A stretch of DNA of 37,845 nucleotides from Rhabdochromatium marinum. GTDB taxonomy: Bacteria > Pseudomonadota > Gammaproteobacteria > Chromatiales > Chromatiaceae. Below, in pieces: positions 9,789 to 20,595 of this stretch. Position 1 is the first letter of the stretch, and each line of letters begins with the position of its first letter. The notes beneath the pieces are model-generated. The model worked only from the letters and a program-made list of their open reading frames with translations, had not been told where the DNA came from and did not search any database. A program made the translations under genes and the position numbers. Location of the stretch: the NCBI RefSeq assembly GCF_016583795.1, contig NZ_NRRS01000033.1, forward strand, positions 1 through 37,845. Reading direction: 5' to 3'.

Positions 9789-10727
9789 ATGGCCAAGCGA
9801 TTAGCCTTTGTATTTCCCGGACAGGGTTCGCAATCCGTAGGAATGCTCGGCCAACTGGCGAGCACCCATGCTCAGGTGGGCGAGACCTTTGCTGAGGTGT
9901 CGGCGGTGCTGGGACGCGATCTGTGGGCACTGGTCAGTGACGGGCCGGCCGAGGAACTCGATCAGACGCAAAATACTCAGCCGGCCATGCTGGCGGCTGG
10001 CGTGGCGGTCTGGCGCTGCTGGCGCGAGGCCGGTGGGCCGGCACCTGAAGTGATGGCCGGGCATAGCCTGGGTGAATACACGGCTCTGGTGTGTGCCGGT
10101 GCGCTTGATCTGGCCGATGCGGCACGTCTGGTCGCCGAACGCGCCCGCCTGATGCAAGAGGCGACGCCGGTTGGGGCTGGCGCCATGGCGGCCATTCTGG
10201 GGCTGACGGATGCACAGGTTCAGCGACTGTGCGCCGAGCAGGCGGGCGCTGAGGTGCTGGAGGCAGTCAATTTCAATGCGCCTGGTCAGGTGGTGATTGC
10301 GGGTCAGCGGGCGGCGGTGGAGCGTGCCTTGCCGGCGGCCAAGGCGCTTGGCGCCAAGCGTGCGCTGTTGCTGCCGGTCAGTGTGCCATCGCATTGCGCC
10401 CTGATGCGCCCGGCGTCTGATCAGCTGCGCGCTACACTGGATACCTGCTCGCTGCGTCAGCCTGAGATTCCGGTCATTCATAACGCCAGCGTGACGGTGG
10501 CCGGTGATCTGGCACAGCTGCGCGAGCAGTTGGCTCAGCAGTTATATTGCCCCGTGCGTTGGGTTGAGACCATTCGCGCCATTGGTGAGCGCGGCGTTGA
10601 GCACTTAATCGAATGCGGGCCGGGCAAGGTGCTGGCTGGACTCGGCAAGCGCATCGATAAAACGCGGCCCACTACGGCGGTTGTCGATACAGAAACGCTG
10701 CAGGCGGCTATTGCGGAGGTAGAGTAA
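9789..10727 (+). CDS. fabD: Malonyl-CoA:ACP transacylase
   Basis: A 312-residue protein with FPGQGSQSVGM at the start (oxyanion loop), GHSLGEYTAL carrying nucleophile Ser93, a basic RARLMQ segment expected to hold the malonyl carboxylate, and SVPSHCALM carrying the catalytic His. It loads malonate from CoA onto ACP for FabH and FabF. The start ATG 9789 follows an AAGGA at 9781-9785. The 76-base gap after fabH holds no clear promoter or terminator. The stop is followed three bases later by the fabG start, so the two are surely cotranscribed. Confidence 0.97.
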   Translation: MAKRLAFVFPGQGSQSVGMLGQLASTHAQVGETFAEVSAVLGRDLWALVSDGPAEELDQTQNTQPAMLAAGVAVWRCWREAGGPAPEVMAGHSLGEYTALVCAGALDLADAARLVAERARLMQEATPVGAGAMAAILGLTDAQVQRLCAEQAGAEVLEAVNFNAPGQVVIAGQRAAVERALPAAKALGAKRALLLPVSVPSHCALMRPASDQLRATLDTCSLRQPEIPVIHNASVTVAGDLAQLREQLAQQLYCPVRWVETIRAIGERGVEHLIECGPGKVLAGLGKRIDKTRPTTAVVDTETLQAAIAEVE

Positions 10728-10730
10728 CGC

Positions 10731-11471
10731 ATGGACAATCAAATCGCATTGGTAACGGGGGCCAGCCGGGGCATTGGGCGGGCGATTGCCGCCGTCCTGG
10801 GTCAGCAGGGCATGCGCGTGGCTGGCACCGCTACTACTGAGGAAGGCGCGCAGCGGATTCAGCAGGAGCTGAGCAGTCAAGGCCACGAGGCCCTGGGGCT
10901 GTGCCTGAATCTGACCGATACCGCCAGCATGGATGCGGCGCTGGAGCGCATCAATCAAACATTCGGTGCCGCGCCCCTGGTGTTGGTCAATAATGCCGGC
11001 ATCACCCGGGATAACCTGATGATGCGCATGAAAGATGAGGAATGGGATGCGATCATTGCCACCAACCTGAGCGCAGTGTTTCAACTGACCAAGCGCTGCA
11101 TGCGGGCGATGACCAAGGCGCGTTATGGCCGTATCATCAATATTACCTCGGTGGTTGGTTTTAGTGGCAATGCCGGGCAGACCAACTATGCGGCGGCCAA
11201 GGCCGGACTGGTCGGATTTTCCAAGTCTCTGGCCCGCGAGATCGGCGCGCGCGGGGTGACGGTCAACTGCGTGGCGCCGGGCTTTATTGATACCGATATG
11301 ACCAGCTCGCTGCCCGAGCCACAGCGCGAAGCGCTGCTGAAAAATATTCCGCTGGGGCGGCTGGGACAGGCTGAAGAAGTGGCCAGCGCTGTTGCTTTTC
11401 TGGCCTCGGCCCAGGCTGGTTACATCACCGGCGAGACCCTGCATGTCAACGGTGGCATGCTGATGGATTAA
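10731..11471 (+). CDS. fabG: 3-oxoacyl-ACP reductase FabG
   Basis: A 246-residue short-chain dehydrogenase/reductase that reduces 3-oxoacyl-ACP with NADPH in each elongation round. The nucleotide-binding motif TGASRGIGRAI lies at residues 9-19, NNAG at 87-90, and the catalytic residues are Ser140, Tyr153 and Lys157 (ITSVVGFSGNAGQTNYAAAK). The C-terminal segment YITGETLHVNGGM is typical of FabG. The start follows fabD by three bases, with GGAGGT inside the end of fabD serving as ribosome-binding site. Other SDR enzymes look alike, but position between fabD and acpP settles the assignment. Confidence 0.96.
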   Translation: MDNQIALVTGASRGIGRAIAAVLGQQGMRVAGTATTEEGAQRIQQELSSQGHEALGLCLNLTDTASMDAALERINQTFGAAPLVLVNNAGITRDNLMMRMKDEEWDAIIATNLSAVFQLTKRCMRAMTKARYGRIINITSVVGFSGNAGQTNYAAAKAGLVGFSKSLAREIGARGVTVNCVAPGFIDTDMTSSLPEPQREALLKNIPLGRLGQAEEVASAVAFLASAQAGYITGETLHVNGGMLMD

Positions 11472-11501
11472 GCGGTCGCATGTCGGCCGTTTTATGCTTT
11501 T

Positions 11502-11566
11502 AACCCAGGGTTTTTGACTCTAAAATACCGCGACCCTCGCGCTTGAGGGTTTCATTCACTGGAGGT
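11502..11566 (+). promoter_or_regulatory. acpP leader: candidate -10 box, stem-loop and strong ribosome-binding site
   Basis: The 105-base gap before acpP contains TAAAAT (11521-11526) as a good -10 candidate; its -35 is weak (TTTTAA near 11498). A stem follows: ACCCTC (11533-11538), six-base loop, GAGGGT (11545-11550). GGAGGT (11561-11566) is a strong Shine-Dalgarno ten bases before ATG 11577. A tiny hairpin AACCC/GGGTT followed by T residues at 11502-11515 could end part of the fabG transcription. Separate strong expression of acpP would fit the high demand for carrier protein. Confidence 0.45.
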
Positions 11567-11576
11567 TTGTTAAACA

Positions 11577-11813
11577 ATGAGCAGCGTTGAAGAGCGAGTC
11601 CAAAAAATCGTTGTCGAACAATTGGGCGTTAAGGACGAGGAAGTCACCCCGGAGGCTTCATTCGTTGACGATCTTGGAGCCGATTCGCTCGATACCGTCG
11701 AACTGGTGATGGCGCTCGAAGAAGAATTCGAGACCGAGATTCCGGATGAGGATGCCGAGAAGATCACCACCGTTAAGCAGGCGATCGATTACATTAACGC
11801 CCATCAGGCTTGA
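11577..11813 (+). CDS. acpP: Acyl carrier protein
   Basis: Seventy-eight residues, very acidic, four-helix carrier. The [16 protein letters not shown] motif places the phosphopantetheine-carrying serine at residue 37. The start [18 protein letters not shown] and the end IDYINAHQA are standard for AcpP of fatty-acid synthesis. It carries the growing chain between FabD, FabH, FabG and FabF and supplies acyl groups to PlsX and to LpxL-type acyltransferases. The upstream leader suggests its own strong promoter. It is followed by an unusually long 311-base spacer before fabF. Confidence 0.98.
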   Translation: MSSVEERVQKIVVEQLGVKDEEVTPEASFVDDLGADSLDTVELVMALEEEFETEIPDEDAEKITTVKQAIDYINAHQA

Positions 11814-12124
11814 TTTCCCGGTCCAGCCTTGAATCGCGCGGAGCCTCTGCGGTCCGGTAGCCAAAGGCCTTAAACGTTAAACGGCTTGGTGGCCAACCGT
11901 TGGCTTTGCGGGGTTGTGGTGATTTGAGCTGGGCGTTTTCACCCCTTCAGGCGGTGAATAATTGAGATGGAAAGTCTGAACAATTGTGAATGTCCTGTCG
12001 ACGCACATGAGCGTGCGTGCCACCAATGTGAACGGAGCGGCCTTAAGAGGTCGGCGGTGCAAGTCCCAGTGGTGAGTCAAGCAAGAAGGGCATCGGTGAA
12101 CAGGAGCAAGTGAAGAGGTGATAC
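11814..12124 (+). other. Long acpP-fabF spacer with structured RNA-like segment
   Basis: No gene is seen in these 311 bases. TTCACC (11938-11943) and GGTGAA (11953-11958) form a stem. ACGCAC (12001-12006) and GTGCGT (12013-12018) form a second stem with the loop ATGAGC, followed by GCCACC. Further on are GGTGCAAGTCC (12056-12066) and GCAAGAAGG (12081-12089). The layout recalls, from memory, the beginning of domain I of bacterial group II introns, but no reverse transcriptase or domain V is present. AGAGGTG (12114-12120) is the fabF ribosome-binding site. The segment could equally be an unrelated structured leader of fabF. Confidence 0.35.
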
Positions 12125-13363
12125 ATGTCAGGTAGAAGGGTCGCCGTTACCGGTTTGGGTATTATTTCCCCCGTCGGGTTCGATATCGCCTCCGCCTGGG
12201 ACAACATCCTGAATGGCCGCAGCGGCATTCAGGCCATCACGCACTTTGATGTCGCGCCCTTCAGTACGCGTATCGGCGGGCCAATCTACGGCTTTGATGC
12301 CACTGAGTACATATCAAAGAAAGACCTGCGCAAGATGGATGCCTTCATCCACTATGGCGTGGCAGCGGGTACCCAAGCGATTCATGACTCAGGGCTTGAA
12401 ATCACGGATGACAACCGCGCCCGTATCGGTGTGGCCGTTGGTTCGGGCATCGGCGGGATCACCGGCATCGAGAACAACTACGGTGTTTATCTAAAAAGTG
12501 GGCCACGGAAAATTTCGCCTTTCTTTGTCCCCGCCAATATCGTCAATATGGTGGCGGGTAATCTGTCCATCAAGTTCGGCTTGAAAGGCCCGAACTATTC
12601 CATCGTCTCGGCCTGTAGCACCGGCACGCACAATATCGGTGAAGCGGCCCTGATGATTCGCCATGGCATGGTGGATGTCATGATTGCCGGTGGTGCGGAA
12701 ATGGCCACCTCGCCAGTGGGCTTGGGTGGTTTTGCGGCGGCACGGGCGCTGTCCACCCGCAACGATGAACCCGAGCGGGCGAGCCGCCCCTTTGACAAGG
12801 ATCGCGATGGCTTTGTGCTGAGCGATGGGGCCGGCATCATGGTGCTGGAGGAATACGACATGGCGGTGGCCCGCGGGGCGACCATTCATGCCGAACTGGT
12901 CGGCGTGGGCATGAATTCCGACGCCTATCACATGACTGCTCCCTCCGAAAATGGTCAGGGCGCCTGTGACTGTATGAAACTGGCCTTGGCCGATGCCGGT
13001 CTGAATGCTGAGCAGATTGATTACATCAACGCACATGGCACCTCAACTCCGGCGGGGGATATTGCCGAGGTCAAGGGCGTGAAGCTGGCCATGGGCCATC
13101 ATGTCAAGCAGGTCGCGGTGAGTTCGACCAAGTCGATGACGGGACACATGCTCGGTGCAGCCGGTGGTGTCGAGGCCATCTTCTCCGTGCTGGCACTGCG
13201 CGACCAAGTGGCGCCACCTACCATCAACTACGAAACCCCGGATCCTGACTGCGATCTGGATGTGGTGCCCAACACGGCCCGGGAGATGCCGATGCGCTAT
13301 GCACTGAGCAACTCCTTTGGCTTTGGCGGTACCAATGGCACCTTGATTTTTACTCGGGGCTGA
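12125..13363 (+). CDS. fabF: 3-oxoacyl-ACP synthase II (KAS II)
   Basis: A 412-residue condensing enzyme of normal length that extends acyl-ACP by two carbons with malonyl-ACP. Catalytic Cys164 lies in [14 protein letters not shown]; the two histidines are in [11 protein letters not shown] and [23 protein letters not shown] closes the protein. The start [18 protein letters not shown] follows AGAGGTG by about four bases. It belongs with the upstream fab genes but is separated from acpP by a 311-base leader, so it may have separate control. pabC, which often follows fabF, is absent; mltG comes next. Confidence 0.97.
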   Translation: MSGRRVAVTGLGIISPVGFDIASAWDNILNGRSGIQAITHFDVAPFSTRIGGPIYGFDATEYISKKDLRKMDAFIHYGVAAGTQAIHDSGLEITDDNRARIGVAVGSGIGGITGIENNYGVYLKSGPRKISPFFVPANIVNMVAGNLSIKFGLKGPNYSIVSACSTGTHNIGEAALMIRHGMVDVMIAGGAEMATSPVGLGGFAAARALSTRNDEPERASRPFDKDRDGFVLSDGAGIMVLEEYDMAVARGATIHAELVGVGMNSDAYHMTAPSENGQGACDCMKLALADAGLNAEQIDYINAHGTSTPAGDIAEVKGVKLAMGHHVKQVAVSSTKSMTGHMLGAAGGVEAIFSVLALRDQVAPPTINYETPDPDCDLDVVPNTAREMPMRYALSNSFGFGGTNGTLIFTRG

Positions 13364-13424
13364 AGGCTGTGGGGCGCGCACCAGGGGTGTGTCGCTTGTG
13401 CCCCAGAGGTGGTGGCTGACCTCA

Positions 13425-16275
<2,851 letters not shown>

Positions 16276-16333
16276 AGTGCTATGCTGTGCGCTCAGCACT
16301 GTTGTTATGCCATTTTCGCACTGATTCGCACCT

Positions 16334-16690
16334 ATGGCTGAAGAGAAGAAACCCGGGCGTCAACGCATTCTCAGCTTTGCCATCAAGGATAAGAATGCGC
16401 TCTATGCGGCCTATATGCCCTTTGTCCGCAATGGCGGGCTGTTTATACCAACCAGCAAACGCTATCAGCTGGGCGATGAGCTGTTTTTGTTGCTGCAATT
16501 GATGCAAGAGTCCGAGCGCATTCCGGTGGCGGGCAAAATCATTTGGATTACTCCGGTTGGCGCGGAAGGCAATCGCGCCGTTGGGGTGGGCATCCAGTTC
16601 AGCGATCAGGACAAGGGCATTGCACGGCGCAAGATCGAGGAGTATCTGGCCGGTGCGCTGGAGTCGGATCGCGGCACCCATACCATGTAG
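16334..16690 (+). CDS. pilZ: Type IV pilus assembly protein PilZ
   Basis: A 118-residue single PilZ domain resembling the founding P. aeruginosa PilZ: LSFAIKDKNALYAAYMPF, NGGLFIPTSKRYQLGDELFLLL, RIPVAGKIIWITPVGAEGNR and GVGIQF. The arginine motif and D/NxSxxG needed for c-di-GMP binding in receptor-type PilZ domains are not evident. This fits the founding group, which acts in pilus assembly through protein contacts rather than nucleotide binding. The tmk-holB-pilZ-tatD order is shared with many gammaproteobacteria. It implies that type IV pili genes exist elsewhere in the genome. The TAG stop abuts the next gene. Confidence 0.93.
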   Translation: MAEEKKPGRQRILSFAIKDKNALYAAYMPFVRNGGLFIPTSKRYQLGDELFLLLQLMQESERIPVAGKIIWITPVGAEGNRAVGVGIQFSDQDKGIARRKIEEYLAGALESDRGTHTM

Positions 16691-16701
16691 TGAAGGCGCT
16701 G

Positions 16702-17490
16702 ATGTTTGTTGATTCCCACTGCCATCTTGATCGTGTCAATCTCGCCCCCTACGACGGCGATTTTTCTGCCATGCTGGCTCAGGCTGGGCAGGCGGGGGTG
16801 ACGCGCCTGCTGTCGGTCAGTATTGATCTGGAGCATTATCCGGCCATGCGCGCGCTGATTGATCCCTACGCGCAGGTGCTGGTGTCCATTGGCGTGCATC
16901 CGAATTCACAGGACGTGCGAGAGCCATCGCTCGAAGAACTGACCCAACTGGCCACCGCCGATCCGCGCATCGTGGCTATTGGCGAAACCGGGCTGGATTA
17001 TCATCACAGTCAGGGCGAGCTTGGCTGGCAGCGTGAGCGGTTTCGCCGTCACATTCAGGCCGCGCGCGCCTGCGGCAAGCCGCTGATTATTCATACCCGT
17101 GAGGCGCGCGAGGATACCCTGGCTGTGCTACGTGAGCAGGAGGCTGGTGCCGTTGGTGGCGTGATGCACTGCTTTACCGAGACTTGGGAGATGGCGCAAG
17201 CGGCCCTGGATCTCGGGTTTTATATTTCCTTCTCTGGCATTATCACCTTCAAGAGTGCCGATGAACTGCGGCAGGTTGCTCAGCAGGTGCCTCTGGATCG
17301 GCTGCTGATTGAGACCGATGCCCCCTATCTCGCGCCCGTGCCCTATCGGGGCAAGTCCAACGAGCCGCGCTTTGTTCCTCTGGTGGCGGAGACCATCGCT
17401 GCCATTCGCGGTCTGGAGGTTGCCGAAGTCGCCCAGGCGACAGCGCAAAATTTCGCGCGGCTGTTTCTGGAGCGCGCTTCTGCGGCCTGA
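16702..17490 (+). CDS. TatD-family metal-dependent hydrolase (YcfH-like)
   Basis: A 262-residue TIM-barrel metal hydrolase starting MFVDSHCHLDRVN, where the HxH pair binds metal. Further ligands are IGETGLDYHH (Glu), LIIHTREA (His), MHCFTET (His) and IETDAPYLAPVPYRGKSNEP (Asp). TatD relatives are 3'-5' exonucleases or D-aminoacyl-tRNA deacylase-like; YcfH lies in the same holB neighbourhood in E. coli. The frame is open far upstream through pilZ in another frame, but GAAGG just before ATG 16702 and the family start settle it. A GTG at 16690, touching the pilZ stop, is an alternative. Confidence 0.92.
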   Translation: MFVDSHCHLDRVNLAPYDGDFSAMLAQAGQAGVTRLLSVSIDLEHYPAMRALIDPYAQVLVSIGVHPNSQDVREPSLEELTQLATADPRIVAIGETGLDYHHSQGELGWQRERFRRHIQAARACGKPLIIHTREAREDTLAVLREQEAGAVGGVMHCFTETWEMAQAALDLGFYISFSGIITFKSADELRQVAQQVPLDRLLIETDAPYLAPVPYRGKSNEPRFVPLVAETIAAIRGLEVAEVAQATAQNFARLFLERASAA

Positions 17491-17546
17491 TCTGCTGTCA
17501 ACCAACCTCTCCCCTTGAAGCCCGCCACGCTCCTGAGGACGTTGAA

Positions 17547-17852
17547 TTAGAGTGTTGGCAGGCTGAGCGGCTCGGCTTTGTCGGGATTGTGCCGATACAG
17601 GCTCGCGGTATGCCCGACCCGCTGCACCAGCTCAGCGGCGGTGTGCTCGGTGATGGTGGCGATCAATTGCTCGCGCTCATCACGATCCCCGGCGCTGACC
17701 TTGATTTTGATCAGTTCATGATGCTCCAGCGCCCGCTGGATTTCCCGCAGTACCGCATCGGTTAGCCCATGCTGTCCCAGCATGACCACGGGTTTCAGAT
17801 GATGCGCCTGCTGTTTCAGCCAGCGGCGCTGTTGTGGGGTGATGGAAGGCAT
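17547..17852 (-). CDS. yhbY: YhbY family RNA-binding protein (CRM domain)
   Basis: A 101-residue CRS1-YhbY domain: MPSITPQQRRWLKQQAHHLKP, then VVMLGQHGLTDAVLREIQRAL with the GxxG-like turn, HHELIKIKV, and a C-terminal LVQRVGHTASLYR. E. coli YhbY associates with pre-50S ribosomal particles. An ATG 33 bases upstream (17885) gives an 11-residue extension unlike family members, so 17852 is preferred. In many gammaproteobacteria yhbY lies beside rlmE and ftsH; here it follows an AcuI-type reductase gene on the same strand and converges with the TatD gene, leaving a 56-base gap without a visible terminator. Confidence 0.9.
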   Translation of the reverse strand: MPSITPQQRRWLKQQAHHLKPVVMLGQHGLTDAVLREIQRALEHHELIKIKVSAGDRDEREQLIATITEHTAAELVQRVGHTASLYRHNPDKAEPLSLPTL

Positions 17853-17922
17853 GGCGTAGGCTTGGTGCAGGGGTTGCTCAGGCATTGGTTCAAGTGATCA
17901 GAAGCTGTGGGGCGCTTGGCGT

Positions 17923-18918
17923 TTAAGAGGTGGCGTGCAGATCGACCAGCAAGCGCCCGTGGGTGTGACCGGCGAGCATGCGCTCGAAGGCGGCGGGGAG
18001 TTCGTCGAGTCCGAGGGTGGCGGTGCGAATGGGGGCTAAATTCAGCTGCCAGTCCCCGGCGAGCCGCTGCCAGAGTTCCAGCCGCAATGGCGTGGGAATA
18101 TCCACCGAATTACAGCCCAGCAATTTGATGCCGCGCAGAATAAAGGGCATCACCGTGGTGTGGAGATCAGTTCCGCCCGCCAGGCCGATGCTGGCAATAC
18201 AGCCATGGGGCATCAGGGTGCGGGTGATCTGACTGAGCATGGCACCGCCAACATTATCAATGGCACCACCCCAGACCGCGCGTTCCAGTGGCCGCTCGCC
18301 CCCTGGAAGCTGGTCGCGTCCAAGAATCTGCGTGGCGCCCAGCTCCCGCAGCCAGGGATGCAGCTCGGTCTTGCTGGAAACAGCAGTAACCTCGAAGCCG
18401 AGTTTGGTCAGCAGCGCGATGGCTAGGCTGCCGACCCCGCCGCTGGCGCCGGTGACCAAAATGGGTCCCATATCCGGCTGCTGTCCATTGAGCCGCATTT
18501 GATGTACCGCCAGTGCTGCCGTGATACCGGCGGTGCCGAGCGTCATGCTGTCGGCCAGATCGAGTCCCGACGGTAGGGGAATCAGCCAGTCACCTGGCAC
18601 TCGCAGATACTCGGCATAGCCACCATCATGATCAAAGCTCAGCCCCCAGCCGGTCACCAGGACCGCATCGCCAGGCTGAAAACCGGCATGGGCCGAGGTT
18701 TCCACCACGCCGCTGGCATCAATGCCGCCAATTAAGGGAAACTGTCGCAGGATTTTGCCCTGACCGGTGCCGGCCAGCGCATCCTTGAAGTTGATGGAGG
18801 AATAGCTGACGCGCAGCAAGACCTCACCGGGTTCGGGGTCAGGGATGTTGAGCGTTTCAATGCCGGCACGATGGCCGTCAGCGTCTTGATGAATACGAAA
18901 GGCGCGTGCTTGGGTCAT
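17923..18918 (-). CDS. AcuI/YhdH-type quinone oxidoreductase (acryloyl-CoA reductase family)
   Basis: A 331-residue zinc-free medium-chain dehydrogenase/reductase. Visible are VSYSSINFKDALAGTGQGKI near the N-terminus, GIDASGVVETS, GWGLSFDHDGGYAEY, and the cofactor loop LVTGASGGVGSLAIALL with the VSSKTE region. WGGAIDNVGG and LPHGCIASIGLAGG-like segments follow. YhdH/AcuI enzymes reduce acryloyl-CoA to propionyl-CoA with NADPH in organisms that meet acrylate or 3-hydroxypropionate; substrate here is not proven. It is the first gene of a likely two-gene unit with yhbY (gap 37-70 bases), transcribed away from the glk-tam block. Confidence 0.88.
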   Translation of the reverse strand: MTQARAFRIHQDADGHRAGIETLNIPDPEPGEVLLRVSYSSINFKDALAGTGQGKILRQFPLIGGIDASGVVETSAHAGFQPGDAVLVTGWGLSFDHDGGYAEYLRVPGDWLIPLPSGLDLADSMTLGTAGITAALAVHQMRLNGQQPDMGPILVTGASGGVGSLAIALLTKLGFEVTAVSSKTELHPWLRELGATQILGRDQLPGGERPLERAVWGGAIDNVGGAMLSQITRTLMPHGCIASIGLAGGTDLHTTVMPFILRGIKLLGCNSVDIPTPLRLELWQRLAGDWQLNLAPIRTATLGLDELPAAFERMLAGHTHGRLLVDLHATS

Positions 18919-19043
18919 GGTTGGGCGGCTCCAGGCATGGGTAAAACGGGAGCGCTACCTTAGCGGAAACACCGACTGCTGGCGAGTCTGTGGTGCATCA
19001 TGATGTTATTTTGGTGCGTAATCGACTGATGAAGGCATCCCCA

Positions 19044-19547
19044 ATGGCGCTTAAACACTGGTTTGCCCAGGTGGCACAGTACCGATGGTGGCTGATTCTG
19101 ACCGCTCTGCTGGGGGCGGTCATGCTGACCTTGGTGGTGAAATTGCAGCCCGTGTTGCATCCGCCGGTGGAAGGGCTGGCGCGCGCCCCAGCGTCCTGTG
19201 ATCTGCGCCAGCGCGCCTGCATTGCACGGTTTCCGGCCGGCGGACAGGTGCAGCTTGCCATCAAGCCGTCCGGCATTCCGCTGCTGACACCCTTGCAGCT
19301 GGAGGTGCAGCTCAAGGCGCTGCAGGCACCGCAACGGGTTGAGATCGATTTCACCGGTGTCGATATGGAGATGGGCTACAACCGCGTGGTGCTGCAAGCA
19401 ACGACTGAGCCGGGGCAGTATCAGGGAACCGGGATCTTGCCGGTGTGCGTGCGCCAGCGCATGCTGTGGGAAGCGCGGGTGCTGCTGTGGGGAGCGGAGG
19501 GGCTTCAGGCCGCCGCGTTTCGTTTTATCACCCAGCGTTTGCGTTGA
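19044..19547 (+). CDS. Small membrane-anchored protein of unknown function (FixH/YtkA-like in outline)
   Basis: A 167-residue protein with one N-terminal membrane segment (about residues 14-34, WWLILTALLGAVMLTLVV) and a probably periplasmic part. That part has a Cys pair (SCDLRQRAC), a beta-rich middle, VDMEMGYNRVVLQ, GTGILPVCVRQRMLWEARVLL and a basic end. The DMEMG plus LPVC...MLWEARV pattern recalls beta-sandwich proteins of the FixH/YtkA type, and I have seen such small proteins without assigned function; this is inference. Start chosen at ATG 19044 with GAAGG nine bases ahead; ATG 19029 is also possible. It precedes glk by 28 bases. Confidence 0.7.
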   Translation: MALKHWFAQVAQYRWWLILTALLGAVMLTLVVKLQPVLHPPVEGLARAPASCDLRQRACIARFPAGGQVQLAIKPSGIPLLTPLQLEVQLKALQAPQRVEIDFTGVDMEMGYNRVVLQATTEPGQYQGTGILPVCVRQRMLWEARVLLWGAEGLQAAAFRFITQRLR

Positions 19548-19575
19548 ATGTCTGGGACTGCACAGGAAGATTGTT

Positions 19576-20571
19576 ATGTCCGTGTTGGTGGGGGATATTG
19601 GCGGCACTAAAACCCAGGTTGCCATTGCGCAAACCACCGATGGGTCGGTGCAACTTCACCACGAGCGGCGCTATGCCAGCCGCGACTATGCTGGACTGGC
19701 GGCGATTGTGACCGACTATCTGGATGGGTTGGCGTCCCAGGGGCAGGTGCGCCCGACGGCGGCGGCTCTGGCCATTGCCGGGCCGGTGGTGGCGGATCGG
19801 TGTGAGGCCACCAACCTGCCCTGGCAACTGGATGCCCGTGCGCTGGAGTCCGCCACTGGGCTTGATTGGGTGCGCCTGCTCAATGATCTCGAAGCCGTGG
19901 CCTGGGGCATTCCCGGCTTGAGGCCGGAGCAGTGCCTCAGTCTGCAAGCAGGCCAGCCCGACAGCCAGGGCCATATCGCCGTGGTGGCACCGGGCACCGG
20001 GCTGGGGCAGGCCGGGCTGTTTTGGGACGGGCAGCGCCATCATCCCTTCGCCACCGAAGGTGGCCATACGGATTTTGCGCCAACCGATGCCCGCGAGTTC
20101 GCCCTGCTGGAGTTTTTGCAGGAACGCTTTGGCCGGGTGAGCTGGGAACGGGTGGTCTCGGGCATGGGGATCGAAACCCTCTATGAGTTTGTGCTTGCGT
20201 ATAATGAGGGCACGCATCATCCGCGCATGGAGCAGACCGCTGGCGGCGATGTGGCCGCCACCGTCTCCGCGCTGGCGGCGGCGGGTGAATGTGGCATTTG
20301 CCAAGCGACCATGGAGCTCTTTATGCGCTTGCTTGGTCGCGAGGCGGGTAATACCGCGCTCAAGCTGATGGCGCGCGGTGGGCTCTATCTGGCCGGCGGT
20401 ATCCTGCCGAAAAATCTCGCTGTGCTGCAGGAGGGCGGCTTCTTGCAGGGCTTTCTTGACAAGGGGCGCATGCGGGGGCTGCTGGAAGCCATTCCGGTGC
20501 AGCTGGTGCTCGAAGAACGTATTGCACTCATTGGCGCGGCGCGTGCTCTTCAAGCGCAGGCCGCGCGTTAA
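19576..20571 (+). CDS. glk: Glucokinase (ROK-unrelated, Glk type)
   Basis: A 331-residue ATP-dependent glucokinase of the proteobacterial Glk group. Key segments: LVGDIGGTKTQVAI (phosphate 1), ALAIAGPVVADRCEATNLPW, LNDLEAVAWGIPGL (catalytic Asp), APGTGLGQAGLFWDG and ATEGGHTDFAPTD. It traps glucose as glucose-6-phosphate and would feed glycogen or glycolysis. The frame is open far upstream in antisense-like sequence, but AGGAAGA at 19564-19570 before ATG 19576 sets the start. The next gene, tamA, begins 24 bases after the stop; a functional tie to it is not evident. Confidence 0.94.
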   Translation: MSVLVGDIGGTKTQVAIAQTTDGSVQLHHERRYASRDYAGLAAIVTDYLDGLASQGQVRPTAAALAIAGPVVADRCEATNLPWQLDARALESATGLDWVRLLNDLEAVAWGIPGLRPEQCLSLQAGQPDSQGHIAVVAPGTGLGQAGLFWDGQRHHPFATEGGHTDFAPTDAREFALLEFLQERFGRVSWERVVSGMGIETLYEFVLAYNEGTHHPRMEQTAGGDVAATVSALAAAGECGICQATMELFMRLLGREAGNTALKLMARGGLYLAGGILPKNLAVLQEGGFLQGFLDKGRMRGLLEAIPVQLVLEERIALIGAARALQAQAAR

Positions 20572-20595
20572 TTGCCGGGTTCTATAGAGGTTGAT

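Noticed and set aside
12030-12090. Cobalamin riboswitch in the acpP-fabF spacer
   Set aside because: GGTGCAAGTCC resembles the core of B12 riboswitches, but the following CCCGC-type segment and the upstream GCCACTG and AGGAGAC parts are missing, and fabF is not a B12-linked gene.
19528-20553. Long reverse-strand frame opposite glk (341 codons)
   Set aside because: It mirrors the glucokinase gene in GC-rich DNA; its translation shows no family motifs, while the forward frame carries all glucokinase motifs.
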